Origin: an uncultured Bacteroidota bacterium
GTDB taxonomy: Bacteria; Bacteroidota; Bacteroidia; Chitinophagales; Chitinophagaceae
Assembly: GCA_903851465.1 (NCBI GenBank)
Contig: CAINOI010000033.1
Span: 62,001-126,000, forward strand
Length of the DNA: 64,000 bases
Direction: 5' to 3'
Made by a program: the position numbers and the translations under genes. A model generated the notes under the pieces. The model searched no databases, was not told where the DNA came from, and saw nothing but the letters and a program-made list of their open reading frames with translations. Positions 17,201-25,106 of the stretch are shown in pieces (position 1 is the first letter of the stretch; every line of letters begins with the position of its first letter).

Positions 17201-17652
17201 TAATTTCCGTCTGGTGTGTAGACAGCACCTGGAAAATTATTATTTTGCTCATCTGTTAATGCAAGTGTATCTTTTTTCTCTAAATCTATGTACCATATAT
17301 TTTCTGCACCAGAGCGGTCAGATAAAAAAAGAATGCGTTTACCATCGGGGCTAAAACTTGGATGGTTATCGTAAGCCATACCTTTGGTAATAGCTGTTGC
17401 TTTTCCGCCTTCCATTGGGATACTATAGATATCGCCCATCAAATCAAATAATATGGTTTTTCCATCAGGGCTAACTGCAAGTGAAGTCCATGTACCTTCG
17501 TTGGTAGAAAAGTCAATCGACCTAGTTGCTTTTAATGGCAATCCTTTAAATTGACTAAAATTGGTACTGTCTTTTTTAGGACTTTTTTTGTCCTGTGCCT
17601 GTGCATTGATTAAACCAAGCCCCATGAATAGGGTCAAAGCAATTATTCTCAT
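14254..17652 (-). CDS. Secreted amidohydrolase with N-terminal TolB-like beta-propeller
   Basis: 1132-aa two-part enzyme. A signal peptide (to INAQAQ) is followed by about 600 residues of WD40/PD40 (TolB-like) propeller repeats with the recurrent pattern 'SPDGKxIxF' and 'IWYIDLEKKD'. A Lys/Asp/Thr-rich linker at about 660-690 then leads to a metal-dependent amidohydrolase domain: VVPGFIDTHSHMWPSW (HxH), GYPGHEHSLP, GSHGQLQGLGYHWE and a C-terminal AGKLADLIILNKNPL. Known relatives include secreted imidazolonepropionase/prolidase-like proteins; no specific substrate is evident. First gene of the operon with the Tat isomerase-like protein and penicillin acylase, suggesting a joint hydrolytic pathway in the periplasm. 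Confidence 0.9.
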   Translation of the reverse strand: MRIIALTLFMGLGLINAQAQDKKSPKKDSTNFSQFKGLPLKATRSIDFSTNEGTWTSLAVSPDGKTILFDLMGDIYSIPMEGGKATAITKGMAYDNHPSFSPDGKRILFLSDRSGAENIWYIDLEKKDTLALTDEQNNNFPGAVYTPDGNYIVYTKGRRNTKLYLMHKNGGAGTSLIDAPATLKTIDPAVSADGRYIYYSARNGAWNYNAMLPQYSIGVYDREKGTTRTIASRYGSAFTPVLSKDGKWLVYGSRYEDKTGLVKRNLTTGEEAWLAYPVQRDDQESIAVLGVLPTMSFTPDSKYLLASYGGKINKIDIESAAQTAIPYTVDAKIEMGPEVLFKYPIKDTVATMATQIRDAVPSPNGKQLAFTVLNRLYVMDYPNGTPKRLTKNDFTEAQPVWNNAGNGIYFTTWNPDGGAIRFIDLSNNTEKIISKENALYQGLAIDPTGNKLIYNKTNAQKFKDAIEPSYDDAEDELAWIDLTTGNETIIDKANGRYNPHFAMNDGRIYLNNRGRLISIQWDGGDEKEIAKISGITTFGSIPEHRGKPLADPCVIPEVMDEDDAAKENNPPSNANNILLSPKGAAAIAQVNNNIYFVTIPKSGKSVSISVADAKNAAFPSKLLTEIGGEFPSWQADGKTIHWSLGAAHFTYDIDAAYAFDDSLATAKKLEAAIKKDTTKKDSTNIAKKDDKKETPKYKANETWVKVYYENDMPSTTVLLTNARIITMNGDQVINNGDILIVKNRIQAVGKSGSLKVPAGAKRVNLAGKTVVPGFIDTHSHMWPSWGIHKNQVWIYAANLAYGVTTTRDPQTATTDVLTYSDLVEAGKMVGPRVYSTGPGVGYWSYNLKDSAQAESVLAQYSKYYNTKYIKMYLVGNRKHRQWVIQAAKNQKLMPTTEGGLDFKLNMTNLIDGYPGHEHSLPIYPLYNDVVKTIASSKMAVTPTLLVSYGGPWAENFYYETENVYGDPKMQYYTPYEELASKSRRRATWFLPEEHVFQKHAKSMKQIVEAGGLAGVGSHGQLQGLGYHWELWSMQSGGMRNLDALKTATILGAESLGLDKDLGSISAGKLADLIILNKNPLEDIKNTNSIQYVMKNGRLYNGANLDELVTGNSKVDRKEYLDKKPTKNTKVED

Positions 17653-17815
17653 AATGATTATTTTTTGAAAGTTACATCAATCCAATAGTTCCCGAAAAAA
17701 AATGAAATAATTGGAGTTCGCCGTTCATCAAATATTTTAATAGTTTTAACTAAAAATTTAGGTAGAAATTGGCTTCTATGACTTAATTTCGGTAACTCAA
17801 TCGTATATTTACAAT

Positions 17816-20629
17816 ATGAACAAATACAAAATGATGCAATTTATTTTTATAAATTGCTTATTATTAACTAGTTATGTTGGATTTGCACAAAATTTAACCA
17901 TTCAGGGCACTTTAAAGGATAGTATTGCCAATAGGGCGCTTAATTCAGCGACCGTTTCATTGGTATACGCAAAGGACTCTTCCTTGGTTAGTTTTTCAAG
18001 AACGAATGAGGCTGGGGTCTTTAATTTTAAAAATGTCACACCTGGATCTTACTTGATTTCTGTTTCTTATGTGGGCTATGTTCCAAAATGGGTGCCTGTT
18101 CTAAATGGAACAGAAAAAACAGCGGACATGGGCGTGATTTTTATGAACGATGTAAATAGCATGTCTACAGTAACGGTGACTGCGCGCAGACCGCCGGTTG
18201 TTATTAATGGAGATTCAGTTGAATTTAATTCTGAGAATTTTAAGACAGCACCGAATGCAGTGGTAGAAGATTTATTAAAAAAGATGCCAGGGATGGAAGT
18301 GGATAAAGCGGGGGGCATTACAGTCAACGGGAAAACTGTGACTAAGGTTTTTGTGAATGGAAAAGAATTTTTCTCTGGGGATCCTAAAATGGCTACTAAA
18401 AATTTACCTGCAGATGCGGTAGATAAAATTCAGGTATACGATCGTAAATCTGACCAAGCCATGTTCACTGGCATTGATGATGGTTCAGAAGAAACAGCGA
18501 TTAATTTAAAATTAAAAAAAGACCGTAATAAATCCACATTTGGTAAATTGAATGGAGGCGCTGGAACGCCGAATGTTTTTGATGCACAAGGCAATATCAA
18601 TGTAATTAATAATGACGAACAGTTTTCTGCCATTGGTGGTGCGAATAATACCAACAGACAAAATTTTTCTAGTCGTAACATTGTTAATTTTTCGGGAGGT
18701 GGTGGTGGAAGACCAGGTGCTGGTGCGGGTGTAACGATTAATATTGGAGGTGGTGGTTCAGGAGAGACAGATGCCAATGCACAAGGAATTGCTGAAACTT
18801 ATTCTATTGGAGGCAACTACTCAAATTTATTCAATAGTAAAAAAATTGAGTTCAATGCCAATACAGCGATTAGTGATATAGAGCGCAATACTAATAGTTT
18901 ATCTTTTACACAAAACCTTACACCAGGCAATCAGTTCAACAGAAGTTCTATTTCAAATTCAATCAATAGGAACCAACAACAAAGTTTTGGGGGTACCATT
19001 GACCAAAAGGTGTCAGAAACTTTTTCATATAAATTCACACCTAGCATAAGCTGGCAACAAACAAATTCCTCTAGTGAAGATTCCACTTTAACAAGATCGG
19101 GCTTAGATGCGAATGGCGCCATCACCAACAGAAATACAACCGCTTCAACAAGCATTTCCGACGCGGTTAATCTTTCAAATACTTTATTATTAAGAAAAAA
19201 ATTCGCCAAAAAAGGCAGAACGATTTCTTCTACCATTACACAAAGTTACAATCAATCTAATTCAACAGGTAGTCAATACACGAGCCAATTTTTTTATAAT
19301 AAAGGGGTATTGACATCTGATTCAATTTTAGACCAACAAAATATCCGTAAAGGAAACACAGCAAGTTATTCTGCTAATGTTATATACACAGAACCAGTAA
19401 GTAAAAAATCATTGTTAGAATTCAATTCGTATTTGAGTAAAACCATTGGCGAATCAAGTAAAAAAGTATATGATCAAAATAATGTGACGGATAATTACGA
19501 TCTTTTGAACAATCGTTTAACCAATGAATTCAATAGTGAATATACTTATAGTGGTGGAGGGATGAGCTTTAGATCTAATCAAAAGAAATTTAATTTTTCA
19601 ACTGGAGTTTCATTACAAAATGCGGTATTAGATGGAGAGAATATTAGTGCAAAAAAGAACTTTAGTCAAAGTTTTCAAGACATCTTGCCAAATGCTACTT
19701 TTAGATACAACTTCTCTCAAACGAAAAATTTAAATATAGATTATCGTACATCCACCAATCAGCCTTCGATTACCCAATTACAACCTGTATTAGATCAAAG
19801 CAATATTAATAGACAATCAATAGGTAATCCAGATTTAAAAAGGAGCTATGTTCATAATGTGAATATTCGCTTTTTCAGTTCTAAAATTTTAGCAGGTAAA
19901 AATTTCTTTTCTACATTGAATGCATCTACTACCAATAATTCGATCGTCAATTATGATAGCGTATTACCAAATCGTACGATTCTTTCCAAGCCTGTCAACG
20001 TGAATGGTGCATATAGAATTAACGGAACAATGAATTATGGTTTTGGGATTAAAAAATTGAATTCAAGACTAAGTTTTGGCTTAAGTGCTGGTTTGAATAA
20101 TGGTATCTCTTATAACAATGGCTTGTTAAATACCATTGTTACTAAGTCTACTGGTCCTAATGTCAGTTATAGTTATATACTAGACGATGTGATTGATATC
20201 AATTTGACCGCACGTTATTCCTATAGTAAGACGACGAATGAAATCAATCCAACATTGAATACCAACTATTTGACAAAAGTTTTTGGGGCAGAAATGACCA
20301 ATTACCTGCCATTGAATATTGTATTGAATCAATCCTTTAACTATGCTATTAACTCTGGACGTGCTCCGGGTTTTAATACAGCAGTACCCATTTGGAATGC
20401 AAGCTTTTCTAAATTTTTCATGAAAAATAAGAGAGCCGAAATTAAGATGAGCGCCTTTGACTTATTGAATAAAAACATCGGTATTAGCAGAAACGTGTCT
20501 CAGAATCAGATTGTAGACAGATCTTATAATGTAATTAGTCAATATTTTTTATTGAGCTTTACCTATAGTTTACAAAAATCTGGTTTAGGTGGTGGGGCAA
20601 AAGCAGGTGGCATGATGATAAGAATGTAA
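17816..20629 (+). CDS. Outer-membrane beta-barrel protein with carboxypeptidase-regulatory-like domain
   Basis: 937-aa outer-membrane protein. Signal peptide ending VGFAQ (about residue 25); a CarboxypepD_reg-like beta-sandwich at about 28-105 (TIQGTLKDSIANRALNSATV, GVFNFKNVTPGSYLISVSYVGY); a plug-like region (VVEDLLKKMPGMEVDKAG, KVFVNGKEFFSGDPK); and a long barrel ending in LLSFTYSLQ. A glycine-rich loop lies around residues 292-318. The family resembles TonB-dependent transporters but lacks a recognisable TonB box here. It is followed 62 bp later by a GLPGLI gene, its usual partner in Bacteroidota. Cargo unknown. Confidence 0.88.
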   Translation: MNKYKMMQFIFINCLLLTSYVGFAQNLTIQGTLKDSIANRALNSATVSLVYAKDSSLVSFSRTNEAGVFNFKNVTPGSYLISVSYVGYVPKWVPVLNGTEKTADMGVIFMNDVNSMSTVTVTARRPPVVINGDSVEFNSENFKTAPNAVVEDLLKKMPGMEVDKAGGITVNGKTVTKVFVNGKEFFSGDPKMATKNLPADAVDKIQVYDRKSDQAMFTGIDDGSEETAINLKLKKDRNKSTFGKLNGGAGTPNVFDAQGNINVINNDEQFSAIGGANNTNRQNFSSRNIVNFSGGGGGRPGAGAGVTINIGGGGSGETDANAQGIAETYSIGGNYSNLFNSKKIEFNANTAISDIERNTNSLSFTQNLTPGNQFNRSSISNSINRNQQQSFGGTIDQKVSETFSYKFTPSISWQQTNSSSEDSTLTRSGLDANGAITNRNTTASTSISDAVNLSNTLLLRKKFAKKGRTISSTITQSYNQSNSTGSQYTSQFFYNKGVLTSDSILDQQNIRKGNTASYSANVIYTEPVSKKSLLEFNSYLSKTIGESSKKVYDQNNVTDNYDLLNNRLTNEFNSEYTYSGGGMSFRSNQKKFNFSTGVSLQNAVLDGENISAKKNFSQSFQDILPNATFRYNFSQTKNLNIDYRTSTNQPSITQLQPVLDQSNINRQSIGNPDLKRSYVHNVNIRFFSSKILAGKNFFSTLNASTTNNSIVNYDSVLPNRTILSKPVNVNGAYRINGTMNYGFGIKKLNSRLSFGLSAGLNNGISYNNGLLNTIVTKSTGPNVSYSYILDDVIDINLTARYSYSKTTNEINPTLNTNYLTKVFGAEMTNYLPLNIVLNQSFNYAINSGRAPGFNTAVPIWNASFSKFFMKNKRAEIKMSAFDLLNKNIGISRNVSQNQIVDRSYNVISQYFLLSFTYSLQKSGLGGGAKAGGMMIRM

Positions 20630-20691
20630 AATCGCGTAGTTTTAAAAAAGATAAATAATAAGATTAATTAAAATAAAGTAAAATTTCATTT

Positions 20692-21546
20692 ATGAAAAAA
20701 ATACAAATAGTAGTAGGATTATTGATTGCATTCACTGGTATCTCAACAACAGTTACGGCACAAATGAAGGAAGGTAAAATTAGTTATGAGCGTAAAATCA
20801 ACATGCATCGTAACTTACCGGATCCTCAAATGAAGTCGATGATTCCTGAATTCAGAACAGATAAATTTGAATTAATTTTTAATGAGTCAGTAAGTTTATT
20901 TAGATCAGTGGTGGATGATGAAGCACCCGATCCATTTGCCAATGCAGGTGGTGGAGGCGGTGGCGGTATGCGCATGAACTTTAGAATGCCAACTGCAAAT
21001 ACATATACTGATCTTGCAAAACAAATGCAATATGAAGAGCGTGCATTTTTTGAAAAAGAATTTTTAATTGTAGATTCTTTAAAGCAATACAAGTGGAAAT
21101 TATCAGAGGAAACTAAAACGATTGCTAAACAATTATGTAAAAAAGCCACAACAATGATTTCAGCTCCTCAGATGCGCATGCGTGTTAGTATAGGAAGAGG
21201 TGGTGAAAATAATACTGATACAGCAGCAGGGAATACTCCAAGAGCACCAAAAGAAACAGAATTAGTAGTATGGTATGCCGAGAATATTCCTGTGTCTTTT
21301 GGCCCTGATAATTATAGTGGTTTGCCTGGTGTGATTATGGAGATTGATCAAGACAATGGCGCAACAGTAACAACTGCTGTTGAAGTCAGTGCGAAGTATC
21401 CAAAAAAAGAATTGGTTGCACCTACGAAGGGTGATAAAATGAACAGAGCCCAGTTCCAAGAAAATATGCAGAAACTTATGCAAGATATGCAAAGAGGTAG
21501 AGGTGGTATGGGCGGAATAAATATTCGCGTAGGAGGAGGTAATTAA
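20692..21546 (+). CDS. GLPGLI family protein
   Basis: 284-aa exported protein with a signal peptide (ISTTVTAQ) and the naming motif in the form SGLPGVIMEID at about 205. It also has the typical opening MKEGKISYERKINM. Two glycine-rich stretches occur, one near residue 85 (seven Gly before MRMNFRMP) and one at the C-terminus. GLPGLI proteins are a Bacteroidota-specific family of unknown function usually found beside large outer-membrane barrels, as here. The gene ends 31 bp before a strong bidirectional terminator. Confidence 0.9.
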   Translation: MKKIQIVVGLLIAFTGISTTVTAQMKEGKISYERKINMHRNLPDPQMKSMIPEFRTDKFELIFNESVSLFRSVVDDEAPDPFANAGGGGGGGMRMNFRMPTANTYTDLAKQMQYEERAFFEKEFLIVDSLKQYKWKLSEETKTIAKQLCKKATTMISAPQMRMRVSIGRGGENNTDTAAGNTPRAPKETELVVWYAENIPVSFGPDNYSGLPGVIMEIDQDNGATVTTAVEVSAKYPKKELVAPTKGDKMNRAQFQENMQKLMQDMQRGRGGMGGINIRVGGGN

Positions 21547-21576
21547 TCTTAATAAAACTCAATTGAGTTTGTATAT

Positions 21577-21611
21577 AAAAAAAGGGACGCAAATTGCGTC
21601 CCTTTTTTTAT
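21577..21611. terminator. Bidirectional terminator between convergent genes
   Basis: AAAAAAAGGGACGC-aaatt-GCGTCCCTTTTTTT. It serves the barrel/GLPGLI operon (+), and on the other strand it sits at the stop of the TonB-dependent receptor (stop 21608-21610). A separate perfect 16-bp palindrome, AAACTCAATTGAGTTT, lies just before it at 21555-21570. Confidence 0.9.
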
Positions 21612-23683
21612 GGAATCAAGTGCCACTTCCAGCCAAGTGCAATCGTTCTATTGTCTCCTAAATAATACGCATAGGCATTGTTACCACGGACACTAAAATT
21701 TTTGGTTGCCATGGTGGCATAAAAATGATTTGTCAAGTTCATGCATTGCAACCAAAATGCATGTTTTTTCATGTTATAGTTCACCCTTAGATTCAATACA
21801 TCAAATCCATTGTAGCGAGTAGCATTGATCTCGTCCATGAAATAGCCAGACTGGTGTTGCCATTCTATGGAGGAGCTTAAGGCATTATTCCATTGACTTA
21901 ATAAAGTGAGGTTGCTAAAAAAGCGAGGCGCGGCTACCATTTCTTTATTGCTAATATCGGTTCCTTTTAAAATCGTATTCACGTAAAGATGCTTGGCATT
22001 GCTGCCATTAAAATTGACCTGAAATAATTTGCTAAAATTGTATTTCACTTGGTATTCTATACCATAGTGTTTTGTTTGTCCTGTATTTTGATTCAGGTTG
22101 ACGCCGTCTGCTTGTCGGACAGACACAATTTCATTGCGACCATTCAATTGGTATAAGGCCCATTCTATATAACCATTAGGGATGCTTATCCAAGATCCAA
22201 TTTCATAATTCGAAAAACTTTGAGGTAATAAATAAGGTACACGAACGGCATTGTAGATCTCGGTGATTTGAGGAGGCACAAAGCCTTTGCTATAATTTAA
22301 ATAGCCACCCCAGTTTGGTTGATTGTAAGTCATGCCAATTTTTGGCGCCCAGTTGGAGAACAAGTTATTTGCAGAAGGCGTTCCTGTAGCTAACTTATTT
22401 TTAAATTGGTAATCAAATTGATCGTACCTCAGTGCAGCATTGACGCGTAAATTTTTTGCAATAGGTTGAATCCAATTAGCATACACTGCTTTATTATAAA
22501 TTGTAGTGGTATACTTGGTAATTAAACTATCAATAGCTGGTCTAGTAAATCTTGTAAATTTATTGAGTGAGGTGTCTTTAAAAATATCAATATAGTTAGC
22601 GACTAATCCTTGTCTAGTTGCATCTATGTAGCCACCTAATACAATTTTTGATTTTAATTTTTTTACTATAATTTGGTGTTGTAAATCAAATACGAAGGCA
22701 TCAAAATGATTTGAATTAATCTGTCCCTTAAACTTGGTTGGATTTGTAGTTGCTGCAATTAGATAAGCGGGGTTTTGATCCATTGTATTGCTGCGGTATA
22801 AAAGGTTGACAGTTGTTTTCTGTGCTTCATTCCAAGTATAGGCTAAATTTTGTCTTAGACGAATTAAGTCTAGTTTCCGATAAGTAAAGCTTTGTTGTGT
22901 GGAATAGTTTCTTGCCTGAAATTTTAAGCTGTCCACGGTCCCACTTGTTTGTCCATCATAATGGATGTATTGCACTTGTTGATACCCTGTCCAATTTTTT
23001 TTAAATGTAAAATCTCTTTTTATGCTCAATGCAGTTTTAGTATAATAACTGTATTCAAGTAGGCCATTTTTTTGTCCTATCTGACTTAGATATACTGCCC
23101 AGCCAGATTTTTTTCCAGCCTTGTCCCATGCCAAGTCGGATTTTAAAAGTCCATTGTTATTAATATGATTGCTAATGGACAATTGATTTTTGATAGGTCT
23201 TGGTGCATGTATAAAATTAACTACCCCGCCAATCGCTTCTGCACCATACAATGCCGAGGCAGGCCCCTTAATGACTTCGATTTGTTGAATGGCTGTGGTA
23301 TTGATTTCGATGAGGGCATTGTTGCTAAATAAACCACTTGTTCTAATTGGCAAGCCATCTTCTAAGTAGAGATAAAGTCCTTTTAGAGAAACTGGTTGCC
23401 TAATGGACATCATATGTTGTTCGTTGCCAATGCTAGGCATAAAGACCCCACTCACTTTATTCAATAAAAAATCTATCCTTGTTGCTTTGGCTTCTTGAAT
23501 TTGCTGCTTACCCAATACACTAATCGCTATTGGGGATTCAATTCTTTTCTCCTTTGATTTACTACCGGTGACAATCACTGTTTGTAAACTACTATCAGGT
23601 GCCTGGAATGTTTTAACTTGGCTTGAGGCTAGAATAGGGATAGATAGTAATAAAAAATGAAATAATTTACAATGAATTTGCAT
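21608..23683 (-). CDS. TonB-dependent receptor
   Basis: 691-aa outer-membrane active transporter. Signal peptide to about residue 22 (PILASSQ), then a short N-terminal region with LQTVIVTGSKSKEKR (TonB-box-like strand), the plug domain (LNKVSGVFMPSIGN, VIKGPASALYGAEAIGGVVNFI) and a 22-strand-type barrel ending in NRTIALGWKWHLIP with a C-terminal aromatic-rich strand. Typical for uptake of iron chelates, cobalamin or other large ligands; no adjacent gene identifies the ligand. Divergently arranged from the M24 peptidase, with a 75-bp shared upstream region. Confidence 0.9.
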   Translation of the reverse strand: MQIHCKLFHFLLLSIPILASSQVKTFQAPDSSLQTVIVTGSKSKEKRIESPIAISVLGKQQIQEAKATRIDFLLNKVSGVFMPSIGNEQHMMSIRQPVSLKGLYLYLEDGLPIRTSGLFSNNALIEINTTAIQQIEVIKGPASALYGAEAIGGVVNFIHAPRPIKNQLSISNHINNNGLLKSDLAWDKAGKKSGWAVYLSQIGQKNGLLEYSYYTKTALSIKRDFTFKKNWTGYQQVQYIHYDGQTSGTVDSLKFQARNYSTQQSFTYRKLDLIRLRQNLAYTWNEAQKTTVNLLYRSNTMDQNPAYLIAATTNPTKFKGQINSNHFDAFVFDLQHQIIVKKLKSKIVLGGYIDATRQGLVANYIDIFKDTSLNKFTRFTRPAIDSLITKYTTTIYNKAVYANWIQPIAKNLRVNAALRYDQFDYQFKNKLATGTPSANNLFSNWAPKIGMTYNQPNWGGYLNYSKGFVPPQITEIYNAVRVPYLLPQSFSNYEIGSWISIPNGYIEWALYQLNGRNEIVSVRQADGVNLNQNTGQTKHYGIEYQVKYNFSKLFQVNFNGSNAKHLYVNTILKGTDISNKEMVAAPRFFSNLTLLSQWNNALSSSIEWQHQSGYFMDEINATRYNGFDVLNLRVNYNMKKHAFWLQCMNLTNHFYATMATKNFSVRGNNAYAYYLGDNRTIALGWKWHLIP

Positions 23684-23724
23684 AGATGCAAATTTAGTAG
23701 TTAATTTATTCTAGATTCATTATA

Positions 23725-23740
23725 GCATAAAGTTTTATGC
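23725..23740. promoter_or_regulatory. Palindrome GCATAAA-gt-TTTATGC in a divergent promoter region
   Basis: A 7-bp perfect inverted repeat with a 2-nt centre lies in the 75-bp gap between the divergent TonB receptor (start 23683) and the M24 peptidase (start 23759). A TAATTTG-like -7 candidate follows at 23745. It may be an operator; the binding protein is unknown. Confidence 0.4.
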
Positions 23741-23758
23741 ATTTTAATTTGACCCACT

Positions 23759-25042
23759 ATGAAATATATTACATTTTTAATTTCGTTTTCCTTTTTAGCA
23801 CTTAGATCGCAAGCTCAAGTGTTGTCTGTGCAAGATCAAGCCAATACCATCAATGAGGTTTTGACAGATAGAATAGACAATTTATTGCCAAAGTTAATGG
23901 ATGAAGCCAAAATAGATTGTTGGTTAATTGTTTCAAAAGAATACAACGAAGACCCCATCTTAAAAACATTTTTACCTGCAGAATGGCTTTCGGCAAGAAG
24001 AACCACCATGTTGGTTTTTTTTAGAGATAAAAATAAGCAAAGCATTCAAAGCTATGCTATTGCTAGATACCAGGTTGGTAAAAGTATCCAAGCAGCTTGG
24101 AATCCCGAGAAAGAACCAAATCAATGGGTAGCACTCACAAAATTAATTGATAGTTTAAACCCTAATCAAATTGGATTGAATACCTCCAAAGATTATGGAC
24201 ATGCAGATGGATTACATGTTACAGAATTCAACGAACTTAAAAATGCAATGACACCCAGTCAAGTTAAAAAAATTGTATCCGCAGAAAAATTAGGTGTTGC
24301 TTGGCTAGAGACAAGAAGCGAAAAAGAAATGGCTTTGTATCCAACCCTGCTTTCCATCACGCATCAAATTATCAAGGAAGGTTTTAGTAATCAAGTCATT
24401 CAGCCAAACAAAACAAGTACCAATGACTTGGTATGGTGGTTTAGGCAAAAAGTAGTTGATCTAGGTTTGTCCACTTGGTTTCATCCTTCCGTAGAGATTC
24501 AAAGAAGGGTAAGCAATGAACAAGACGCTGTCATTCGTCCTGGGGATCTGTTGCATGTAGATTTTGGCATTAGTTATTTAAGACTTAATTCAGATGTGCA
24601 AGAACATGCTTATGTCTTATTACCAAACGAAACGACAGTCCCTGCTGAATTGGTGTCAGCCTTTAATAAGACCAATAGACTACAAGATATTTTAACAACC
24701 ACCTTTAAAACCGGCAGAACAGGTAATGAAATTTTAGCGGCTTCAATTATGCAAGCAAAAGCAGAAGGCATACAACCAAGTATTTATACGCATCCAATTG
24801 GATTGCATGGCCATGCAGCAGGCACAACCATTGGCATGTGGGATATGCAGCAAGGAGTGCCAGGTTCTGGAGATTATGCGATGCGTCCCCATACTTGCTA
24901 TTCAATTGAATTAAATGCAATGCATAAACTTAGTGGATGGAATAAGTCTGTAAGAATTGCATTAGAACAAAATGGCTATTTTAATGGATCAAGTTTTGAC
25001 TATATAGATGGTCGTCAAAAAACAATGCATATAATTCGATAA
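23759..25042 (+). CDS. M24 family metallopeptidase (Xaa-Pro aminopeptidase-like), exported
   Basis: 427-aa secreted 'pita-bread' metallopeptidase. Signal peptide to RSQAQ (about 20). An N-terminal creatinase-like domain (about 30-190) precedes the catalytic domain. Metal ligands in order: HVDFGISY (Asp), LNSDVQEHAY (Asp), HPIGLHGH (His), YSIELNA (Glu) and ALEQNGYF (Glu). The HPIGLHGHAAGTTIGMWD segment replaces the common HGxGH motif, a variant seen in periplasmic members of this branch. Likely peptide or dipeptide degradation in the periplasm. A terminator follows immediately. Confidence 0.87.
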   Translation: MKYITFLISFSFLALRSQAQVLSVQDQANTINEVLTDRIDNLLPKLMDEAKIDCWLIVSKEYNEDPILKTFLPAEWLSARRTTMLVFFRDKNKQSIQSYAIARYQVGKSIQAAWNPEKEPNQWVALTKLIDSLNPNQIGLNTSKDYGHADGLHVTEFNELKNAMTPSQVKKIVSAEKLGVAWLETRSEKEMALYPTLLSITHQIIKEGFSNQVIQPNKTSTNDLVWWFRQKVVDLGLSTWFHPSVEIQRRVSNEQDAVIRPGDLLHVDFGISYLRLNSDVQEHAYVLLPNETTVPAELVSAFNKTNRLQDILTTTFKTGRTGNEILAASIMQAKAEGIQPSIYTHPIGLHGHAAGTTIGMWDMQQGVPGSGDYAMRPHTCYSIELNAMHKLSGWNKSVRIALEQNGYFNGSSFDYIDGRQKTMHIIR

Positions 25043-25074
25043 AAAAAGGCACTACTTAGTAGCGCCTTTTTTTA
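25041..25074 (+). terminator. Intrinsic terminator after the M24 peptidase
   Basis: AAAAAAAGGC and GCCTTTTTTT flank an inner CTACT-T-AGTAG stem. The U-tract on either strand allows it also to serve the phosphate-transporter operon that ends at 25107. Confidence 0.88.
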
Positions 25075-25106
25075 TCTTCCTGTGATCATTCTATCGGCTT
25101 TTTATA

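Noticed and set aside
18079-18112. TGTTCC and GGAACA with 22-bp spacing, and CTGTTC/GAACAG close together, in the barrel gene
   Set aside because: Spacing differs from the 13 bp of the regulon sites and the sequence is inside a coding region, so it is most likely coincidental.
18430-18777. Pro-rich antisense open frame
   Set aside because: Proline runs come from reading the Gly-rich loop of the barrel in reverse; no start signals or domains.
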